A stretch of DNA of 38,930 bases from the NCBI GenBank assembly GCA_003635255.1, contig PYJC01000168.1, forward strand, positions 1 to 38,930, in the 5' to 3' direction. Numbering within the stretch: the first letter of the stretch is position 1; each line of letters begins with the position of its first letter. Source of the stretch: Candidatus Poribacteria bacterium. GTDB lineage: Bacteria; Poribacteria; WGA-4E; WGA-3G. Shown here piece after piece: positions 34,276 to 38,930 of this stretch. Made by a program: the position numbers and the translations under genes. Below the pieces are notes generated by a model. That model searched no databases. It was given only the letters and a program-made list of their open reading frames with translations, and was not told the origin of the DNA.

Positions 34276-34671
34276 ATCTTTGGAGAAAAACGGTACCGGT
34301 TAGTTTTTTGTTTTTTGATAACGACCTATAAAGATTGATGGCTCTGGCGTATATCTTGGTTAGGGAACTTGATTTGTAGAATAGACGCGGTGTTGTAGAG
34401 CGTATCTTGGAAGTCGGTTGAAGTTGGCGAAATTTTTCTTTACTATATTCCCTAAATATAGTATACTAAATAGAGACGCTTGTCAACATTTTCGTTCAAA
34501 TTCACTGGATTCGGCAGATACCACCGACAATATTCTTCACTTGGTGCTGCCACGGTATTCTTTTGAAGCGGGAAAACACAATTTTACGGCTACAGAACCG
34601 ATTGTCGTGTAAGCAATAGGCAAAAAATAAGCATAAATTTTGTTATTAATTTTTGATATGGAGATTTTGGA
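34276..34671. other. Divergent intergenic region between membrane-protein gene and dnaN
   Basis: The 396-bp gap is A/T-rich and must contain promoters for both genes. A dyad ACTATATT-N5-AATATAGT lies at 34442-34462, overlapping a possible TATACT (34462-34467); it could be an operator. GGAGA (34660-34664) is the dnaN ribosome-binding site. I see no DnaA-box cluster or repeat of the families found elsewhere in the window. Confidence 0.45.
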
Positions 34672-35784
34672 ATGGAACTAACTTTTGAAAGAGATGCCCT
34701 TTTGGATGCCCTACAAGTACTGCAGGGTGTCGCGAGTGGACGGACGGCTTTACCTATTCTCTCTAACGTTCTCATCCGCGCGGAAGGGGACACAATTGAG
34801 TGTATGGCAACAGATCTCGAAGTCGGCATCAGAATGAAGGTCGAAGGCGCAGTTAAAGAGGAGGGGGCAATCACTGTTTCCGCCAAGAAATTGGGGGATA
34901 TTGTTAAAGAGTTGCCCGTGGACAAACCGATAGACTTGGTGACGACAGCAAACGACCGCGTTGAGATTACGTGTGGTGATGGTGTTTACAAAATCATTGG
35001 GTTGCCTGATGAAGAGTTCCCGCAACTGCCTTCTATTGAGGGTGAAGCGATATCAATCGGTGGAGAGACGTTGCGGGAGGTCATCCAGAAAACGGAGTTT
35101 GCTGCCTCTACGGAGGAGGTTCGCTATTTTCTAAACGGTCTCTATTTTAACCTGCTTGAGGAGCAGACCGAAGTGGTTGCTACCGATGGCAAACGCCTCG
35201 CGCTCGCACACTGTGAACCGCTCAAGGCGCAGACGGAAGCCAGTGGGTTCATCGTTCCGCTTAAGGCGGTTCGAGAGATTGTGAGGACCTTCGCCGATGC
35301 GGGTGAAGTAGAAGTTTCGGTTTTTGAAAATCAGATTCTTTTCACCGATGGGGATGCGACCTTGACGACCCGACTCGTGGAGGGCGAGTATCCGAAATAT
35401 AGGCAGATTATTCCTGAAGCACCTGAGGGTAAAACAGTCGTTTCAAGAGACCAGATTTTGAGTGCGGCGCGGCGCGTGGCACTGCTGTCAAACCCGAAGA
35501 ACTATTCGATCTCTTTAGAGATTGACACGGAACAGGTTCAGGTTTCCGCAAGGACTCCCGAATTAGGTGAAGCGCATGAAACGGTGCCTGTGGAATCTGG
35601 TACGGGGAGTGTGAGAATCGGTTTTGATGCCCGTCTGTTGGTAGAGGCACTGTCCCATATTGAAACCGAGTCTTTATCCATTGAGTTTTCAGGTGAGTTG
35701 GACCCTGTTCTTATTAAACCGGTGGGCGATGCTGAATATATTTCGCTCATCATGCCGATGCGTCTGGAGGGACCTGCGGTGTAA
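34672..35784 (+). CDS. dnaN: DNA polymerase III beta sliding clamp
   Basis: The 370-residue product aligns in layout with DnaN: three topologically similar domains, starting MELTFERDALLDALQVLQGVASGRTALPILSNVLI. GLPDEEFPQLP marks the end of domain 1, VATDGKRLALA the middle of domain 2, and the C-terminus MPMRLEGPAV corresponds to the usual MPMR-(L/V) ending that lines the protein-binding cleft. GGAGA is seven bases before the ATG. No dnaA, recF or gyrB gene adjoins it, unlike the classical dnaA-dnaN locus. Confidence 0.95.
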   Translation: MELTFERDALLDALQVLQGVASGRTALPILSNVLIRAEGDTIECMATDLEVGIRMKVEGAVKEEGAITVSAKKLGDIVKELPVDKPIDLVTTANDRVEITCGDGVYKIIGLPDEEFPQLPSIEGEAISIGGETLREVIQKTEFAASTEEVRYFLNGLYFNLLEEQTEVVATDGKRLALAHCEPLKAQTEASGFIVPLKAVREIVRTFADAGEVEVSVFENQILFTDGDATLTTRLVEGEYPKYRQIIPEAPEGKTVVSRDQILSAARRVALLSNPKNYSISLEIDTEQVQVSARTPELGEAHETVPVESGTGSVRIGFDARLLVEALSHIETESLSIEFSGELDPVLIKPVGDAEYISLIMPMRLEGPAV

Positions 35785-36205
35785 GTGGTGTGCTTCTTAG
35801 CGTGCCCTATAGCGGACATGCCGTTGGTGCAAGAAAGAAACGTTCATTTGCTGGCGAGGTGTTTTTGCTGGGGGTATTTCTGCGGATTTCCCCTAAGAAA
35901 CCTCGCCAGTTTTTGGTTACATTCCTCCCATTGTGCTATCGGAGGATACCCGACCAAAACCACGGTGGCAACGAACCTATCATGTGCCTGTCGACGCGTG
36001 TCAGTTCAGGTATATCTATCTGCTTGGTGCCCTTCGCGTCAATCTCAAACGAGACCTTCCCATTTTTCAAGCCTCTGCGGAGCGCGGACTCCGAGACAGG
36101 TATAAACTTGATGGAGGATCTCGGTGAGTGTGAGTTTCGACATGTTTCAGTTTCTTTCAGTTGAAATGTTTTGAAGGTGTCAACGATAGAAAGTGGCGGT
36201 GGGTT
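35785..36205. other. Non-coding stretch after dnaN
   Basis: No ORF here has convincing protein character. The only clear structure is the inverted repeat described at 35851-35909. ORFs of up to 124 codons exist but look like chance frames. Confidence 0.5.
35851..35909. terminator. Long-loop inverted repeat downstream of dnaN
   Basis: CTGGCGAGGT (35851-35860) and ACCTCGCCAG (35900-35909) are perfect arms separated by 39 bases and followed by TTTTTGG. It may terminate dnaN transcription or be a split palindromic repeat; a related GCTGGCGAGGTTTGAAACCT occurs near 36661-36680. Confidence 0.4.
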
Positions 36206-36577
36206 TCAGAATCCGCTCGGCAGATGTAGCGTTCTTTGCTGCCCGTTGGTGGAAAGCGTTACCTGCTTGCCTTGTATCGAGACAACTTCGGTCGATGCGT
36301 CGAGTGGCTCACCTAATGAAACGATATATGTTGTGTTTCCTGCGGTCGTTTGAATGATTGCCTGTGGCGGTGTGTTGGCATCACGCGAGAGTTTCGTGCC
36401 AATGAGACGATAGGGTTCGATCGGGCGGGGCGGTCTCCGGTATCCGAGCGGTCGGAAGATGTTGTTGTCTATTATCGTGCGTTTGAACGCTTTTGAAGAC
36501 GCTGGGGTTTCAAAAACGGATGGAGAGACGGAGCGTGCGTAGGTACAGAAATGAGGGGAGTGTCTGTGAAAACACAC
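36206..36577 (-). pseudogene. GspC/PilP-like C-terminal domain, apparently 5'-truncated
   Basis: The C-terminal ~90 residues read as a genuine domain: TIIDNNIFRPLGYRRP resembles the NNIFRPLG motif of type II secretion GspC-like proteins, followed by PYRLIGT, a strand-rich segment and VTLSTNGQQRTLHLPSGF. The 25-30 residues before it (from GTG 36577: MCFHRHSPHF...) do not look like protein, and the expected membrane anchor is absent. The start codon also lies inside a stable hairpin. I read it as a remnant or a gene with a frameshifted start. It is third in line after the two sigma54-controlled genes. Confidence 0.5.
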
Positions 36578-36586
36578 CCCCTTTTT
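36555..36586 (+). terminator. Hairpin with T-run on the plus strand
   Basis: GGGGAGTGT (36555-36563) pairs with ACACACCCC (36572-36580) apart from one A/A mismatch, then CTTTTT follows. It looks like an intrinsic terminator on the plus strand, yet no plus-strand gene ends nearby. On the minus strand it could weaken read-through from the gene at 36719-37117. Confidence 0.4.
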
Positions 36587-36718
36587 GATTTTGGTAGCCG
36601 ATTGACCGTCAAACTGTCGGACGGACGCATTTTCAGCACCAGGGCGTTGTCAGCAGCTCCGCTGGCGAGGTTTGAAACCTTGCGATCCACCGCATTTGCG
36701 CCCGTCGCCTTAACTGGA

Positions 36719-37117
36719 TTAGTTGGATGTATCCGAAACAGCTGCCTGCTTTCCTTCGCCTTTCGTGTTCAGCCCCCAAATACTTGCGGTCACATAAAGT
36801 TTACTCGGTTTATTCATGTTTGCGCGTGGATAGCGGTAGGGAACCGAGAAGTCACCATCAATCGGCATGCCGGGATTGCTCGTGGATCCCAATGCCTTCC
36901 ACGGGTTTAGCTGCGTATACCCTATGTGGTAAAATGCATCGACACCGCGTTTGGTGGCTTCCACGCGCGCCTTGCCTTCAACAACAAGGCCGTGTCGTTG
37001 GGCAAGGCAACTCGCGCTAAAGGGTGGGTCGCTGTTGTTCTTTACTGGCAGTTCAGCTGATGCGAAAAAGGCGATGCTGAGAATCGCGAGGATAGAAAAA
37101 ACACACAAGGTTCTCAT
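36719..37117 (-). CDS. Small secreted protein, unrecognised
   Basis: ATG 37117, preceded by AAAGGAG with good spacing, gives 132 residues; a longer frame to 37183 runs into the upstream gene. Residues 1-21 form a classic Sec signal peptide (MRTLCVFSILAILSIAFFASA), probably cleaved after ASA. The mature part is about 110 residues, with CLAQRHGLVVEGKARVEATKRG, a Tyr-rich middle (FYHIGYTQLNP, VPYRYPRANMN) and a SIWGLNTKGEGKQAA tail. I do not recognise a family. It begins 16 bp after the membrane-anchored gene, so both are on one transcript. Confidence 0.65.
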   Translation of the reverse strand: MRTLCVFSILAILSIAFFASAELPVKNNSDPPFSASCLAQRHGLVVEGKARVEATKRGVDAFYHIGYTQLNPWKALGSTSNPGMPIDGDFSVPYRYPRANMNKPSKLYVTASIWGLNTKGEGKQAAVSDTSN

Positions 37118-37133
37118 AATTGGCTCCTTTCCT

Positions 37134-37904
37134 CTATAATCCGAGGAATGTATAGGGGTCGATCCCCCCATCTGGATACTCATAAATTGTCAGGTGCGGT
37201 GGGAAGATACCTTCATAAATATCGTCCTCATACGCGTTGATTGTCGCGCGTGTCCCTAACATCTCGGTGATATACAGCTTACCATCTGCGGCAGGGGTGT
37301 CAGCCCACTGAATATAAACGACATCATCTGTGGTAGGATAAATCCGTCCGTAATCTATGCGATAGACTGCGCCCTGTGTCCGAATCCCTTCATTCCAGAG
37401 TTTGATGCGGACGCGGGATAAGAGCTCATGCTCCGGTGTGATTCGCGTCAGACGCTCTAAGGACCAGACATCTTGATTCGGATAATCGCTCGGCACCGCG
37501 GGGAGCGGTCCAAAACCGTTTGGTGAGACCGGGGCATCTGCGTTGGATTTATCGACTTGCGCGTCAACATCCGCGGGCAGGGCTTCCGCAAAGAATTCGT
37601 CAAACAACAACGTTTCTATAGCGTCGCGCTCGCTGTCATCTATCGCCGCATCCGTCTCGTGAGACATTTCGAGGTCGGTGTCTTCAGGCGTAGTGATAAG
37701 CCCGTTGGGATTATCGGATCCGACAGTGGTAAGGCGTGCGGTGTTCTGATTTTCAGGGTGTTGCTGTATCGGATGTGTCTCTGCGAACTCTGATGCCGTG
37801 GTGTGGTAGACATGCCAACTATACAGCAGGCTGCCCCCGACACACAGCACAAAGAAAGCGAAACCGCCTTGGAACCATCTACTGGAAAGTAAATCACGGA
37901 ACAT
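37134..37904 (-). CDS. Membrane-anchored protein with acidic linker, unrecognised
   Basis: AAGGTG six bases before ATG 37904 supports that start (256 residues) over GTG 37913. An N-terminal membrane helix (WFQGGFAFFVLCVGGSLLY) leads to about 100 residues of acidic, low-complexity linker, then a folded domain of about 110 residues (VWSLERLTRITPEHELLSRVRIKLWNEG ... YIQWADTPAADGKLYITEMLGTRATI). The topology suggests a periplasmic domain. It is the first gene after the sigma54-type promoter. Family and function are unknown; the neighbouring GspC-like remnant hints at an envelope or secretion role. Confidence 0.65.
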   Translation of the reverse strand: MFRDLLSSRWFQGGFAFFVLCVGGSLLYSWHVYHTTASEFAETHPIQQHPENQNTARLTTVGSDNPNGLITTPEDTDLEMSHETDAAIDDSERDAIETLLFDEFFAEALPADVDAQVDKSNADAPVSPNGFGPLPAVPSDYPNQDVWSLERLTRITPEHELLSRVRIKLWNEGIRTQGAVYRIDYGRIYPTTDDVVYIQWADTPAADGKLYITEMLGTRATINAYEDDIYEGIFPPHLTIYEYPDGGIDPYTFLGL

Positions 37905-37990
37905 ATTATTCACCTTTGCCCTTTAACTAATTCATATTTGGTAGCACTATTAGTGTTCCTACGTGCTACAAGTTGAGTTCACGTTTATAG

Positions 37991-38007
37991 TAGCAAATAT
38001 CATGCCA
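37991..38007 (-). promoter_or_regulatory. Sigma54 (-24/-12) promoter
   Basis: On the minus strand TGGCATG-ATAT-TTGCTA has the GG and GC dinucleotides exactly ten bases apart and differs from the core TGGCACG-N4-TTGCW at one position. Transcription should start near 37981, about 77 bases before ATG 37904. Confidence 0.75.
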
Positions 38008-38049
38008 ATGTGAGAAACCTGACTATTAGGGGATCCCACGATTTCTCCA

Positions 38050-38109
38050 CTGTAAAGATTCTTTACAATTGTAAGTATTTTTTACGCTGGACTGTAAGGT
38101 TTCTTTACA
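38050..38109. promoter_or_regulatory. Three dyad sites, candidate activator-binding sites
   Basis: Three 18-bp sites lie at 38050-38067, 38069-38086 and 38092-38109. The first contains TGTAAAGA-T-TCTTTACA, a perfect dyad; the third is nearly so (TGTAAGGTTTCTTTACA) and the second degenerate (TGTAAGTATTTTTTACG). Centres are 19 and 23 bases apart, roughly two helical turns. They lie about 78-120 bases upstream of the predicted sigma54 start site, the usual place for enhancer-binding-protein sites. Confidence 0.75.
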
Positions 38110-38256
38110 CTTGATACACTGAACGCGTGATTCTGGCTCGAATGCCGAGCCTTGTAATACCAAGTCTCCTTAGAAAGACGAGCGGACGTAATGCATCAGC
38201 AATCTTTCTGCTGTAGGCACACGGACATAAAAGTTCCTACTACATTTGCGTAAGTC

Positions 38257-38930
38257 TTATGCCTCACCATTATAGGTGTGTAACTTGGTGTCCAAGGTTA
38301 CCCGGCTAATCCCCAAAACCGCCGCCGTTTTTGATTTATTCCCATTCTCTCGCGCCAAAGTCGTCAAGATGGCTGACTTCTCTATCTCTTTCAAGGTTGT
38401 ACCCATCGGGAAGGGCAGCACGAGATATTCTGAGACGTTAGGATTGGCTACGGCTGTTGCATCCGCCAACGGCAATGCGTGGGTTTGAGGCATCCGCACA
38501 TCTGACGGTAAGTGGGACGGTAAGATTTCACCCTCTTCCGCTAAAAGGACCGCGCGACCGATGACGCCTTCCAACTCCCGGATATTCCCAGGCCAGCTGT
38601 AGGCATCAAATAACGAGAGCACTTCTGGATTTATGTTCACTACCTTCTGATTGGAAGCGTTGTTTTCCTTTTTCAAAAAGTATTGCGCCAACGCAGGGAT
38701 GTCTTCCCGCCGCTCCCGTAACGCTGGCAGCTGGATATGAAGGGGTTTTAATCGCTCATAAAGATCTCGGCGAAACCTGCCTGCTGCAACGGCTTCTGTA
38801 AGGTCGATATTCGTAGCTGCAAGGACGCGCACTTTCACCGGAATCTGTTTTGTCCCTCTCATCCGGCGAATCTCTTGTTCCTGAAGGACCCGCAACAACT
38901 TCGGTTGTAAGGGCTTCGGAAGTTCCCCGA
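38257..38930 (-). CDS. NtrC-family sigma54-dependent activator, partial
   Basis: The reading frame runs off the right edge; the visible 224 residues start GELPKPLQPKLLRVLQEQEIRR, a standard AAA+ motif of sigma54 activators, so the start codon is outside the window. RDLYERLKPLHIQLPALRERREDI is the next conserved block (usually RLNVxxIxLPPLRER), then YSWPGNIRELEGVI with the sensor-II arginine. The last ~45 residues hold a Fis-type helix-turn-helix (GNKSKTAAVLGISRVTLDTKL). The sensory domain is not visible. The dyads and sigma54 promoter just downstream are probable targets. Confidence 0.9.
   Translation of the reverse strand, partial: GELPKPLQPKLLRVLQEQEIRRMRGTKQIPVKVRVLAATNIDLTEAVAAGRFRRDLYERLKPLHIQLPALRERREDIPALAQYFLKKENNASNQKVVNINPEVLSLFDAYSWPGNIRELEGVIGRAVLLAEEGEILPSHLPSDVRMPQTHALPLADATAVANPNVSEYLVLPFPMGTTLKEIEKSAILTTLARENGNKSKTAAVLGISRVTLDTKLHTYNGEA

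Noticed and set aside
34276..34671. Replication origin next to dnaN
   Set aside because: No cluster of DnaA boxes or AT-rich 13-mers, and dnaA is absent.
35790..36164. 124-codon plus-strand ORF after dnaN
   Set aside because: No ribosome-binding site, no domain character, and overlapping alternative frames of similar length.
36551..36910. 119-codon plus-strand ORF
   Set aside because: It is antisense to the small secreted protein and starts in the terminator-like hairpin; its composition is not protein-like.

Overview
The window is bacterial chromosome made of ordinary housekeeping blocks alternating with accessory blocks. Coding strands switch often. The mix of genes points to an uncultured, envelope-rich lineage such as Candidatus Poribacteria or a relative. 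It includes a Gld-type ABC operon with DUF4340, a large polytopic membrane protein of the DUF6785 type, an M24 peptidase, an AP-endonuclease-2 type sugar isomerase, MBOAT/AlgX acetylation genes, and many short palindromic intergenic repeats. That placement is an inference from gene content, because no taxonomic marker was compared.

Bases 1-7400 look like a defence or accessory island. A 5'-truncated STAND-like NTPase with a long helical C-terminal region is followed 27 bp later by a membrane-anchored HNH nuclease. Next comes about 740 bp of nested palindromes and inverted repeats. After that, a strong sigma70-type promoter drives one large protein with the order HEPN ribonuclease, coiled coil, DUF4268-like domain and Mrr-N-like winged helix. 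Collinear copies of a roughly 175-bp composite repeat sit on both sides of this last gene in the same orientation.

Bases 7445-16860 are mostly housekeeping: an M24 peptidase, a hypothetical protein overlapping it tail to tail, tRNA-Leu(CAA) with a clear promoter and terminator, an hflX/zinc-ribbon/sugar-isomerase operon, smpB followed by tmRNA (ssrA), a membrane-raft type operon (PH-domain protein, NfeD/YqiJ-like protein with an alternating-Asp loop, flotillin/YqiK-like protein), and a bifunctional nuclease-family (DUF151) protein.

Bases 16911-26622 hold an N-acyl-D-amino-acid deacylase family hydrolase, a small acidic ORF, and a tightly coupled type II restriction-modification pair (beta-class DNA methyltransferase and PD-(D/E)xK nuclease). 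They are followed by a four-gene polysaccharide O-acetylation cluster (PepSY-SGNH protein, MBOAT acyltransferase, two AlgX/AlgJ-like proteins). On the opposite strand, 26668-32074 is a Gld-like ABC transporter operon ending in a SIMPL-domain lipoprotein. A 104-bp repeat, 101/104 identical by eye, lies in inverted orientation at 23916-24019 and 30996-31099, in each case just upstream of a start codon with no Shine-Dalgarno.

Bases 32344-35784 carry a large membrane protein divergent from dnaN. Bases 36206-38930 hold a likely sigma54-controlled operon: an NtrC-family activator running off the window end, three TGTAA-N7-TTAC-type dyads, a near-consensus -24/-12 promoter, a membrane-anchored protein, a small secreted protein and a truncated GspC-like ORF. 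The strongest candidates for undescribed biology are the STAND-NTPase/membrane-HNH pair, the HEPN-DUF4268-wHTH protein between direct repeats, and the sigma54 circuit controlling unrecognised envelope proteins.
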